DNA of 64,000 nt from NCBI RefSeq assembly GCF_014651595.1, contig NZ_BMXE01000005.1:62001-126000 (forward strand). Direction: 5' to 3'. This DNA comes from Pseudovibrio japonicus. Its GTDB lineage: Bacteria > Pseudomonadota > Alphaproteobacteria > Rhizobiales > Stappiaceae. A model generated the notes under the pieces. It was not told the DNA's origin. It was given only the letters and a program-made list of their open reading frames with translations, and searched no databases. Below, piece by piece: positions 24,887 through 32,811 of this stretch. Made by a program: the position numbers and the translations under genes. Positions within the stretch are counted from its first letter, which is position 1. Each line of letters begins with the position of its first letter.

Positions 24887-25750
24887 TCAGTCGGCCGTGT
24901 TGTTCTCTGATTGGGTAAGTGCGTCTTTGAGCTTTTGCATTGCGCGGGATTCAATCTGACGAACACGCTCCTTCGAGACGCCTAGTTTTTCGCTAAGCGC
25001 TTTCAATGTAATGGTCTGCTCATTGAGTTTGCGCTCTCTAATGATGCGTTGCTCACGTGGTTTGAGACTTCTGAGTGCGCTGTAAAGACGTTTTTGATCG
25101 CGTGCACCGTCCACTCGCAGTTCCACAAGTTCATCAGGGCGCGGCTCGTCTGCGGGAAGTGTATCCTGAAGCTCCAGGGCTGTTTCGCTGCCGCGCAGTG
25201 TTGCGTTCAACGAGGCATCTTTGCCGCTTAGTCTACCTGCCATCATGGTGATGTCCTGCAGCTTTGCGCCGGTTTGGTTAGACATCTGCTCGTGAAGCTC
25301 AGCTTCGCTCAGGTTCGGGTGTTTGTTAGCGAGTTCCGTCCGCATGCGCTTAAAGCCGAAGAACAGCATTTTCTGGCGGGAGGATGTGCCGCCGCGCACG
25401 ATGGACTGGTTGCGCAGGACATAATCCTGAATGGACGACTTGATCCACCAAGATGCATAGGTGGCAAAGCGCACATCTTTTGACAGTTGGAACCGATTAG
25501 CCGCCTCCATCAAGCCGATGTGTCCTTCCTGAATGAGATCAGAGAGCGGAACGCCATAGGACTTGAACTTTAGGGCGAGTGCGATCACCAGACGTGTGTG
25601 GGAAAGGGATAGCTTATCAAGCGCGCGGTTGTCTCGCCGGGTGATCCAACGATCCAACAGAGCGTATTCTTCTTCTTTTGACAGATATGGGGCTTTTCTT
25701 GCCAAGCGAGCAAGAGGCCCGAGACTTTGGTCTCTTTCTTGGTGAGCCAT
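24887..25750 (-). CDS. rpoH2: RNA polymerase sigma-32 family factor (RpoH2 type)
   Basis: A 287-residue sigma-70 group 3 (heat-shock type) factor. Region 2 is seen as LVIALALKFKSYGVPLSDLIQEGHIGLMEAANRF and VRFATYASWWIKSSIQDYVLRN (about residues 53-114), and region 4 has the helix-turn-helix TLKALSEKLGVSKERVRQIESRAMQKL near the C-terminus. The RpoH-box region reads QKMLFFGFKRMR. In alphaproteobacteria the second RpoH often serves oxidative and photo-oxidative stress; that assignment is inferred from position near carD, fdxA and the helicase. Its GGGAGGCG site precedes the ATG. Confidence 0.88.
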   Translation of the reverse strand: MAHQERDQSLGPLARLARKAPYLSKEEEYALLDRWITRRDNRALDKLSLSHTRLVIALALKFKSYGVPLSDLIQEGHIGLMEAANRFQLSKDVRFATYASWWIKSSIQDYVLRNQSIVRGGTSSRQKMLFFGFKRMRTELANKHPNLSEAELHEQMSNQTGAKLQDITMMAGRLSGKDASLNATLRGSETALELQDTLPADEPRPDELVELRVDGARDQKRLYSALRSLKPREQRIIRERKLNEQTITLKALSEKLGVSKERVRQIESRAMQKLKDALTQSENNTAD

Positions 25751-25807
25751 AATCGCCTCCCGTTGTTGAATGGGATACGGCGCTGGCGCTCCATTGGATC
25801 TGTTAAC

Positions 25808-25838
25808 CCAAAAAGAAAGCCCCGCTCAGGGCGGGGCC
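25808..25838 (-). terminator. carD terminator
   Basis: Stem GCCCCGC / GCGGGGC with loop TCAGG, followed on the minus strand by CTTTCTTTTT. It lies 31 bp past the carD stop, between carD and rpoH2. Confidence 0.85.
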
Positions 25839-25868
25839 TCTTAGAAAGAGTTAGTTAGAAGAGGCTGA

Positions 25869-26453
25869 TTAAGCAGCTTCTTCCTGACTTCCGTCTTCAC
25901 CGTCCGTTGTCGCAGCAACTTTTGCTGCACGCCCTGGAGCCGTGGACAGAACGCCTTCGATCTGACGAATTGCTTCCGTGTCAGTCTGTTTCTGAACGGC
26001 TGCAATCTCGCGTGCCATACGGTCCAGAGCAGCTTCATAAAGCTGGCGCTCGGAGTAGGACTGTTCTGGCTGAGAATCAGAACGATAAAGATCGCGGACA
26101 ACTTCTGCAGTAGAAACAAGATCGCCCGAGTTGATCTTTGCTTCATATTCCTGTGCGCGGCGGCTCCACATGGTGCGCTTTACACGAGGCTTGCCTGCAA
26201 TGGTTTCAAGAGATTTTTTAACGGTGGATGCATCAGAAAGCTTACGCATTCCAACAGAAGCAATTTTTGCGACTGGAACGCGGAGCGTCATTTTATCCTG
26301 TTCGAATTCAATTACGAGAAGTTCAAGAGAGTATCCAGCTACGGTCTGCTCTTCAATCGCAGTAATCAAACCAACGCCGTGAGATGGATAAATGATGTGC
26401 TCGCCTGTTTTAAACCCCTGACGCTGCGCGGTCTTTTTTGCGGGTGTGGCCAT
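25869..26453 (-). CDS. carD: CarD family transcriptional regulator
   Basis: A 194-residue CarD/CdnL protein. Such proteins bind the RNA polymerase beta subunit and stabilise open promoter complexes. The N-terminal RNAP-interaction domain shows FKTGEHIIYPSHGVGLITAIEEQ (about residues 14-36) and VIEFEQDKMTLRVPV; the C-terminal helical DNA-binding domain has MWSRRAQEYEAKINSGD, with the conserved tryptophan. The tail is Ala/Glu-rich. It is transcribed leftward with its own terminator, ahead of rpoH2. Confidence 0.93.
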   Translation of the reverse strand: MATPAKKTAQRQGFKTGEHIIYPSHGVGLITAIEEQTVAGYSLELLVIEFEQDKMTLRVPVAKIASVGMRKLSDASTVKKSLETIAGKPRVKRTMWSRRAQEYEAKINSGDLVSTAEVVRDLYRSDSQPEQSYSERQLYEAALDRMAREIAAVQKQTDTEAIRQIEGVLSTAPGRAAKVAATTDGEDGSQEEAA

Positions 26454-26691
26454 ACGCTATACTTCTCCTGCGCAGTGGTTACTTTTGTCTGGCAGACACA
26501 AGCAACCTAGATGCAGCGAGTTCGCTGCATCTTTCTCTGTAGAAAAACGTGAAAAGTCCAACTTATGCGAAAAGTACTTTCTCGCACCAATTGGTTTCGC
26601 GTTCAAATGTGATCAGTCGAATTCACTGTTTTGGCGACTTCGGCGAATGCTGGAATAGATTAATCTTCGCCGCTCTATAGAACTGCGATCA

Positions 26692-26718
26692 TAAAAAAAC
26701 CTCCGATTGGGGAGGATG
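26692..26718 (-). terminator. Terminator of the helicase-S4-fdxA group
   Basis: Stem CCTCC / GGAGG around GATTGG, followed on the minus strand by a run of seven T. It is the first T-run hairpin downstream of fdxA. Confidence 0.8.
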
Positions 26719-26726
26719 CACCAGAC

Positions 26727-26827
26727 TGCCAAATAACTGTAACAAAGTGTATAGCACATTATCCACGGATTTCCAACCTCTCTCAAGCAAGAGAGGATTT
26801 AAGACATCCGTGGATACTGTTTGGCAA
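26727..26827 (-). other. Three-tier nested hairpin behind fdxA
   Basis: An outer pair TGCCAAA (about 26727-26733) with TTTGGCA (about 26820-26826) encloses a perfect 11-bp pair TATCCACGGAT (26760-26770) with ATCCGTGGATA (26806-26816). That in turn encloses CCTCTCT / AGAGAGG. The structure sits between the fdxA stop and its terminator, so it would be part of the fdxA 3' UTR or a separate small RNA. Confidence 0.5.
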
Positions 26828-26863
26828 ATAATAAATGATTGGTAATTCTAGGCTTTCGGGATC

Positions 26864-27202
26864 TTAGTCTCCGGCGCCCGGCTTTTCAGAGAAATACTTA
26901 TCAAGCTTTCCTGCAACACCATCAAATTCTGCAGCTTCTGGTAACTGATCTTTCTTGACGGTGAGATTCGGCCACTTCTCTGAGTACTCGGCGTTGAGCT
27001 CAACCCACTTTTCCAGGCCGGGCTCAGTGTCAGGGAGAATTGCGTCTGCTGGACATTCCGGCTCACACACACCACAGTCGATACATTCGTCCGGGTTAAT
27101 GACGAGCATGTTCTCGCCCTCGTAGAAACAATCGACCGGGCAAACTTCAACACAGTCGGTGTATTTGCATTTGATGCAATTGTCCGTGACGACGTATGTC
27201 AT
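26864..27202 (-). CDS. fdxA: 7Fe ferredoxin
   Basis: A 112-residue FdxA-type ferredoxin with one [3Fe-4S] and one [4Fe-4S] cluster. It begins [28 protein letters not shown] and has the second cysteine motif [12 protein letters not shown] near residues 40-51, followed by the family's helical C-terminal extension ([19 protein letters not shown]). The ATG at 27202 gives the standard start; an upstream in-frame ATG at 27247 adds 15 unlike residues. It is an electron carrier in the cytoplasm. It lies downstream of the S4-domain and helicase genes, a common alphaproteobacterial order. Confidence 0.94.
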   Translation of the reverse strand: MTYVVTDNCIKCKYTDCVEVCPVDCFYEGENMLVINPDECIDCGVCEPECPADAILPDTEPGLEKWVELNAEYSEKWPNLTVKKDQLPEAAEFDGVAGKLDKYFSEKPGAGD

Positions 27203-27232
27203 CGCAATCCTCTTAGTCTCTGGCTTTGCAGT

Positions 27233-27248
27233 TTTGTCTGGAGACAAA
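27233..27248. promoter_or_regulatory. Palindrome in the fdxA leader
   Basis: TTTGTCT-GG-AGACAAA, about 30 bp upstream of the fdxA start. The 7-bp perfect arms suit a dimeric regulator or a tight RNA hairpin. Confidence 0.35.
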
Positions 27249-27388
27249 CGGCATGGGCTCTTGCGGCCCTGACGATTTTTCGTCCATTAAACTTTGAACT
27301 CTTTGCTACCGGTTTTCAGTGGGTAGCGCAAGCGGTGTCATAGGCGAAGAGTTGGCTATTTTGGGGCAAAATTTGCCTAAAGTCGCCG

Positions 27389-27790
27389 CTAAAAAGGATC
27401 AATTTCGTTGAAGCCCCGAATCCGGGCAATCTGGCGTCGATCCCGCTTTGTCGGGCGGCCTGCACCAGCCTCTCGCTTGGCCACCGGAACCTGTGTTTCC
27501 TTGGGTGGAGGCGGGGGGGACATGTCCTCATAAAGCTCTTGTGCTTCAGGGGCTGGACCGCGCCGGGTTCCAAGTTTTAAAACCTTAAGGATCAAAAGGC
27601 GCCGCGGCATTGTGATGGTCAGTACATCACCGGGCTTTACAGCGGTTTTGGCGGCCGCAATCTTTTCTTTATTGAGTCGGACGTGGCCGGACACTGCCAG
27701 TTTTTGTGCCAGTGTCCGGGATTTCGTGATGCGCGCATACCAGAGCCACTTGTCAATACGAATTGAGCCTTGTGGTTCTGGTGCTGCCAT
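27389..27790 (-). CDS. S4-domain RNA-binding protein (Hsp15-like)
   Basis: A 133-residue protein with an S4 RNA-binding domain at the N-terminus: IRIDKWLWYARITKSRTLAQKL (about residues 9-30) and GHVRLNKEKIAAAKTAVKPGD. The tail is basic and proline-rich. Hsp15 (HslR) proteins bind stalled 50S subunits carrying nascent chains. It starts 22 bp downstream of the SUV3-like helicase stop and is likely co-transcribed with it. Confidence 0.9.
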   Translation of the reverse strand: MAAPEPQGSIRIDKWLWYARITKSRTLAQKLAVSGHVRLNKEKIAAAKTAVKPGDVLTITMPRRLLILKVLKLGTRRGPAPEAQELYEDMSPPPPPKETQVPVAKREAGAGRPTKRDRRQIARIRGFNEIDPF

Positions 27791-27812
27791 CTGCGTTATC
27801 CTGAAGGGGCGA

Positions 27813-30791
27813 CTATTTGTCGCCCTTTTCCAAGTTCTGTTTTAAAGACATCAGCGCTGCGAATGGAGAATCCGGATCCAACGGCTTGTCTTTGCGCGGA
27901 GCAGGCTTTGCCTGATGGCCGCGGTTCTGCTGGCCTTTGTTAAAGCCACGACCTTTGCCGCCAGGTTTACCCGGGTTACGACGCTGCTGATTGTTGTTGC
28001 TGCGCTGACCGCCACGACGTTCGTTGCCACCGCGTGCGTTGCGCTGACGTTCGTTGTTGTTGCGGTTTCCGCCGAAACGACCCGGACGCCAGATTTCAAC
28101 GGTAACCGTTTCCATCTCTTGTTCGGCAGCTGGTTCTTCAGAAGCTTCTGCTGGGGCCTCGTCGAGGACTTCAGCGACAACTTCTTCAGAGACAGCTTCT
28201 TCTGCTGCGGGTGCAGCTGCTACGCTTTCAGCTTCAGCAGGAGCTGCTGCTTCGCCTTCAACCGGTTCTGCTTGCGCAGTTTCGGTTGTCTCAGCAGGAG
28301 CTGCTTCAGGCTTCTTGGCAACTGGGCGCTGTTCTTCGCGTGTTTCCAGACGGTAGCCGAGAGACTTCAGGATGTTGGTGAAGTCTTCGCCTGCGCAACC
28401 GAGCAGGGAGGTCATGGAAACAGTGACGGTGAACGCGCCGCCCTCAGCCATGGCACCTTCTGGCGGCTCGACGCCTTCTTCCAGAGGTTTCCAGGCAACC
28501 AGCGGACGAATGATGTCAGCAAGGCGCTCCAGAATATCGACACGTACGGCGCGTGGGCCGCAAACGCGGAAGCCGACGACGCGGTAAAGCGCGTGTTCGA
28601 TTTCCGGATCGACAGGAACAGAGGTACGACCAGAAGCGGACAGCTGAGGAAGCTCAGTCAGGCCTTTGATGCCGCTCTTGCCTTCTTTCAGCGCCCAGAG
28701 CTGTGCGAGCAGCTGGCTTGGGGCTGGTTTCAGAAGAGCCGGGACATAGACATGATAAGCACCAAAGCGAACACCGAGCTTGCGGAGGGAACCGCGCATT
28801 TGCTGGTCGAGCTGGCGAATATCATCGGCAATCTCCTGACGCTCAAGGATACCGAGGTTCTCGGTCAGGCGGAATGCCACGCCACGAGCGATGCCTTCAA
28901 CCTCTTCGGCCTGTTCCAGGTCGAAAAGCGGCTTCAGGAGAGTTTCGATGTGTGTCTTGATCCATAGATCAAGGCGCTCCTGCACCATATCGCGTGCAGG
29001 TCCCGTCAATTGCTCATCAGCAAGAATGATCAGGGATGGGCGCAGGGTCTGTTCACTAGCCGCCAGGCGGGCGATCGCTTCGCCCTGCCATCTTAGTGTG
29101 CCATCATCGGAGAGGATGAACTCTTCGTTAGGCGCGCGAGACAACCGTTCTGCACGGTTTTCAATCTCACTAGCTAGTGCTTTTTGGGCCGCAGCACGGA
29201 CAGCTTTTTCTTCCTGTCCTTCTGCCGTTGCATCCGGAGCAAACCGGAAGCCATGAAGCTGGCCAATGTGCTGTCCTTCTACAAGGACATCTCCGGTTGC
29301 GGTGATCTCCGCTTCGAGCATTTTGTTCTCTCTCAGACGTCGCATCAATACGCTGGTTCGCCGGTCCACAAACCGCTGGGTAAGCCGTTCGTGAAGGGCA
29401 TCTGATAATCGATCTTCTATGCCGCGCGTCACGCCCTGCCAATGAGCAGGATCATTCAGCCAGTCGGCACGGTTTGCAACAAAGGTCCACGTTCGGATAT
29501 GAGCAATCCGGTTCGCCAATGTGTCGATATCCCCATCGGTCCTGTCCGCCAGTTTGATCTGACTATTGAACCAGTCATCAGGAATGGCTCCGTCCTGGAC
29601 CAGATGTGAATATATCCCTGTAACGAGATCTGCATGGTTTGCCGGAGCAATCTTGCGATAGTCTGGAACCTGACAGGTATCCCACAGCAATGAAACTCGC
29701 TCCTGCGTTGTCGCAAGGGAAATAATGTCCCTGTCACGATTAGCAAGTTCGAGAACACCGATATCCTCTGCCGGAGGGGCTTTGGTCAAGCCCTCTTCGC
29801 GCGGAGAATGCTCCAAACTGCGCAAAAGTGCACGAATCGAGGAAAAATCTAGGTTTGGGTTGCGCCATTGCAGCACTTTTAGTGGTTCAAACTCATGAGA
29901 TTCGAGTTGGTGGACCAGTTCCTCATCAAAACCGGGGACTCGGCCAGTTACGCCGAAAGTACCATCTCTAAGGTGTCTGCCAGCGCGTCCGGCGATCTGG
30001 CCGTTCTCTGCCGGGGTTAATTGACGGTACTGATAGCCATCGAATTTGCGGTGCCCGGCGAACGCGATGTGGTCCACATCTAGGTTGAGGCCCATGCCTA
30101 CAGCGTCGGTGGCGATGAGCCAGTCAACGTCGCCGTTCTGGAACAGGTCAACCTGCGCGTTGCGCGTTCTTGGAGAAAGGGAACCGAGGACGACAGCAGC
30201 GCCGCCGCGCTGGCGCCGGATCAGTTCTGCGATGGCGTAAACTTCATCGGATGAAAATGCGACGATGGCGGAGCGGCGAGGGAGGCGTGTGATCTTCTTG
30301 GAGCCTGCGTATGTCAAAATGGACATGCGCGGTCGGGTGATCACATTCAGGCCCGGCATCAGCTTTTCGAGAAGTGGGCGAATGGTCGAGGAGCCGAGCA
30401 GCAGAGTTTCTTCTCTGCCGCGCAAATTCAAAATGCGGTCGGTGAAGACGTGGCCCCGTTCCAAGTCACCTGCAAGCTGGACTTCATCGATGGCGACAAA
30501 GTCCACGTCCAGATCTTTTGGCATGGCCTCGACGGTGGAGACCCAGAAGCGCGGGTTCTTCGGGATGATCTTTTCTTCGCCGGTGATCAGTGCGACGAGG
30601 TCCGGTCCCTTCTTCTCTACGAGACGGCCATAGACTTCTCTGGCCAGCAGGCGGAGGGGCAGACCTATGAGGCCAGATGAGTACGCACTCATGCGTTCAA
30701 TGGCCAGATGTGTCTTACCAGTGTTCGTTGGCCCCAAGATCGCGGTGACAGACCGTGATCTTGTTGTTCGGTACAGCGTGTTCTTGTTCAT
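27813..30791 (-). CDS. SUV3-like superfamily 2 RNA helicase
   Basis: A 992-residue helicase related to mitochondrial SUV3. Motif I is GPTNTGKTHLAIERM (about residues 20-34), motif II is FVAIDEVQLAGDLERG near 92-107 (DEVQ in place of DEAD), and motif VI is GQIAGRAGRHLRDG near 263-276. An auxiliary C-terminal helical region follows. From about residue 830 the tail is first Ala/Glu-rich and acidic, then Arg/Asn/Gly-rich (NRNNNERQRNARGGNERRGG type), as expected of an unstructured RNA-binding end. SUV3 unwinds RNA for decay in mitochondria; the bacterial role is less certain. It heads the leftward set with the S4 gene and fdxA. Confidence 0.92.
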   Translation of the reverse strand: MNKNTLYRTTRSRSVTAILGPTNTGKTHLAIERMSAYSSGLIGLPLRLLAREVYGRLVEKKGPDLVALITGEEKIIPKNPRFWVSTVEAMPKDLDVDFVAIDEVQLAGDLERGHVFTDRILNLRGREETLLLGSSTIRPLLEKLMPGLNVITRPRMSILTYAGSKKITRLPRRSAIVAFSSDEVYAIAELIRRQRGGAAVVLGSLSPRTRNAQVDLFQNGDVDWLIATDAVGMGLNLDVDHIAFAGHRKFDGYQYRQLTPAENGQIAGRAGRHLRDGTFGVTGRVPGFDEELVHQLESHEFEPLKVLQWRNPNLDFSSIRALLRSLEHSPREEGLTKAPPAEDIGVLELANRDRDIISLATTQERVSLLWDTCQVPDYRKIAPANHADLVTGIYSHLVQDGAIPDDWFNSQIKLADRTDGDIDTLANRIAHIRTWTFVANRADWLNDPAHWQGVTRGIEDRLSDALHERLTQRFVDRRTSVLMRRLRENKMLEAEITATGDVLVEGQHIGQLHGFRFAPDATAEGQEEKAVRAAAQKALASEIENRAERLSRAPNEEFILSDDGTLRWQGEAIARLAASEQTLRPSLIILADEQLTGPARDMVQERLDLWIKTHIETLLKPLFDLEQAEEVEGIARGVAFRLTENLGILERQEIADDIRQLDQQMRGSLRKLGVRFGAYHVYVPALLKPAPSQLLAQLWALKEGKSGIKGLTELPQLSASGRTSVPVDPEIEHALYRVVGFRVCGPRAVRVDILERLADIIRPLVAWKPLEEGVEPPEGAMAEGGAFTVTVSMTSLLGCAGEDFTNILKSLGYRLETREEQRPVAKKPEAAPAETTETAQAEPVEGEAAAPAEAESVAAAPAAEEAVSEEVVAEVLDEAPAEASEEPAAEQEMETVTVEIWRPGRFGGNRNNNERQRNARGGNERRGGQRSNNNQQRRNPGKPGGKGRGFNKGQQNRGHQAKPAPRKDKPLDPDSPFAALMSLKQNLEKGDK

Positions 30792-31280
30792 CTAGAAGTG
30801 CAATTCCGTAGTCTTATGGCCAAACGTATCTCGGCACTCAATTCTTTGGCTGGGATACCGAAAATGCCCTAGCGGTGCCTCACCCAATGAAGTGGCATTT
30901 ATATGGCAGAGGAAAGCGCTGTAAAGCTCTGGAATGAAGAAAGACAAAAAATGCTGATGATGAGGGCTGGAATGGGAGTCTAGTTTCACGGCGATATGTA
31001 AGCGCTTACCAGCGTATACGTGATTATCGCTCTGTTGTTTTCCATGAATATGATGAATGACTATAACGTATAGCACATGCCGCTTGGGTGAGGGTGCGTT
31101 AGGTCTAAAGGTTACGGGATACGTGTATATCTGTATATATTCGGTAACATATTGGTTATTCTTACCAGCTGATTTCATTAATGATTATCTTTAATTTGCG
31201 CGAAATCGCCACTTCTAAATCCCCAAAGGTCTACCGGTGATTAGAGTGAAATGGGGTATGCTGAGGGGCTTTTTTTGCCC

Positions 31281-31297
31281 CCCAAGTAGCACTTGGG
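31281..31297. other. Hairpin in the divergent region
   Basis: CCCAAGT-AGC-ACTTGGG, directly after a GGGGC-T7-GCCCC hairpin at about 31265-31281. Function unknown. Confidence 0.4.
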
Positions 31298-31453
31298 CGG
31301 AGTTATCCCCGCTTTCCCCTCAGGCTTATCGTTAAGTTTTTTGCATCTATGCAGGATAAAAAGAAACGAGGAATCTAAACTCGATTGCCTGTGAAATAGT
31401 GGAATGCTTTTGCCAGATTACATGCACAATGGCGCTGAAGCCCGAAGAATACG

Positions 31454-31474
31454 AAGTTAACGAAACGTTAACTT
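31454..31474. promoter_or_regulatory. Perfect 21-bp palindrome upstream of the luxR-type gene
   Basis: Arms AAGTTAACG and CGTTAACTT with an AAA centre, 278 bp before the LuxR-type start. It has the look of an operator and shares its CG-TTT-CG core, read on the other strand, with two palindromes upstream of the acetate transporter gene. Confidence 0.5.
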
Positions 31475-31751
31475 GCTCCTTTCAATAGCTTTTTCCAAAG
31501 AAAAACTAGTGCTCATTTTAGGTGTAAAGTTCTTCTATACGAGTTTTTCTAAAAAGACATAGTGCAATTTAACAATGTCAATATATATGGCCGTATTTCT
31601 ATTGGATAGAAAGTTAAATTGAATAGATTTCTTTCCCATTACGAAAATAATCATCATCGAATAGAAGATGGGTGATAGATACACCTTCTATAATCGGTGG
31701 AGATTGCGTAGAGTAAGGTTGTTGGAGGCATAATATGTAGGGGTGTATAAA

Positions 31752-32471
31752 ATGAATCCGTTGACTGCTGCACTTGAATTTGTTGAATCTGTTAATAATG
31801 AAGAGACACCTGACGGTGTTTCTAAGCGTATTGCTGAGCTTGGTCAGTCTTTTGGCTTCACAAGTTTCTGTCTCGCTGCGATCCCCGAAGCTGGCGCATC
31901 CTTTGATGGGTCTATCATGTTGAGTGGATGGCGGCCTGAGTGGCAACAACGTTATCTTGACCGTGATTACATACAGAATGATCCGATTGTCGCGAAAGCG
32001 CGCACTGCTAGTCGTCCTTTCCTTTGGTCCAGCGTTGCCCGTGATCGCAATCTTACTGCAGCTGCACAGCAAGTTCTGTCAGAAGCGCGCGATTACGGAA
32101 TGTATGACGGCGTTTGTGTGCCTGTACATGGCCTTCAGGGCTATCAAGGCATGCTGATTTTTGGCGGACCAGAAGTGCGACTGAATGAACGCGAAATTAG
32201 TGTTCTTCATCTGGTTGGTATCTATGCGAGTAATAAGGTGCGCGAGCTGGTTGGTGCCAACACCACTCGTCCGCGTCATCGCCTTACGCCTCGCGAACTT
32301 GAATGCCTGAAGTGGTCTGCTGCAGGTAAAACAAGTTGGGAGATCAGTCAGATCCTAAATATCTCTCAGCATACTGCGGACTGGTATCTGGCTTCTGCTG
32401 CCAGAAAGTTGCATGCTGCGAACAGAACACACGCGGTGGCTGAGGGTTTCCGGCTCGGCCTTATTCGATAA
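31752..32471 (+). CDS. LuxR-family regulator with AHL-binding domain
   Basis: A 239-residue quorum-sensing type regulator. The N-terminal autoinducer domain carries all six residues conserved in AHL receptors at their normal spacing: W and Y in WQQRY, D and P in NDP nine residues on, W in RPFLW, and G in YDGV (the W57, Y61, D70, P71, W85 and G113 positions of TraR numbering). The C-terminal LuxR helix-turn-helix is LTPRELECLKWSAAGKTSWEISQILNIS (about residues 178-205). ATG 31752 was preferred to GTG 31743 because AGGGGTG precedes it with good spacing. No luxI-type synthase is in the window, so it behaves as a LuxR solo. Targets are unknown. Confidence 0.92.
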   Translation: MNPLTAALEFVESVNNEETPDGVSKRIAELGQSFGFTSFCLAAIPEAGASFDGSIMLSGWRPEWQQRYLDRDYIQNDPIVAKARTASRPFLWSSVARDRNLTAAAQQVLSEARDYGMYDGVCVPVHGLQGYQGMLIFGGPEVRLNEREISVLHLVGIYASNKVRELVGANTTRPRHRLTPRELECLKWSAAGKTSWEISQILNISQHTADWYLASAARKLHAANRTHAVAEGFRLGLIR

Positions 32472-32498
32472 GCTTAAATGACACCTACCTATGCTCTC

Positions 32499-32553
32499 GG
32501 CAGGGTTCGCACCGCGAATCCTGCTGTTTGCACATGTGCAGCAGTCTCTGAAT
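32499..32553. other. Tandem hairpins after the luxR-type gene
   Basis: GCAGGGTTCGC-ACC-GCGAATCCTGC (one G-U pair) is followed at once by a second structure, CTGCTG / CAGCAG around TTTGCACATGTG. There is no T-run, so this is not a classical terminator. Confidence 0.45.
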
Positions 32554-32811
32554 TTTCAGTTTCTATATCTTAAGTAGAACTTTTTGTTGAGATATATTAG
32601 CAAAGACAAAGTTTAACAGATTTGTGTAAATATTTTTACGTGTTTAGTTTTTCTCAATTAAGTGAAAAATTCCCTAGATTTTCCCCGTTTTCCTAATGTT
32701 TTCTGGTCCGGTAAATATAGTAATGATTCTTGTGACTATAAATTAATCTTTCCATCGGTGGAGTAGCTCGACTATAAAACCCCAAAATACATAGAAACTG
32801 GGGGACCTACT
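32554..32811 (+). promoter_or_regulatory. AT-rich leader of the pyruvate carboxylase gene
   Basis: A gene-free, very AT-rich stretch that must hold the pyc promoter. At its end, CCCCA (32780-32784) can pair with TGGGG (32799-32803), covering much of the GGGGGA ribosome site of the TTG-started pyc gene. Confidence 0.4.

Larger units (their letters stand above)
30792..31751. other. 960-bp gene-free region between helicase and luxR-type gene
   Basis: A long, AT-rich divergent intergenic region. No supported gene is seen; a 128-codon minus-strand open frame at 30792-31178 has no domain or good start. It holds two adjacent hairpins near 31265-31297 (GGGGC/GCCCC and CCCAAGT/ACTTGGG) and the perfect palindrome at 31454-31474. 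It must carry the promoters of both flanking genes and could hide a small RNA. Confidence 0.5.

Noticed and set aside
27915-28967. 350-codon open frame antisense to the helicase tail
   Set aside because: Shadow of the Ala/Glu-rich coding strand; the translated product is Cys/Phe-rich with no domain and the helicase frame is clearly genuine.
30792-31178. 128-codon minus-strand open frame in the long intergenic region
   Set aside because: No ribosome site, no domain, His-rich composition typical of chance frames in AT-rich DNA.
31752-32471. A complete quorum-sensing pair
   Set aside because: No luxI-type synthase was found on either strand of the window.
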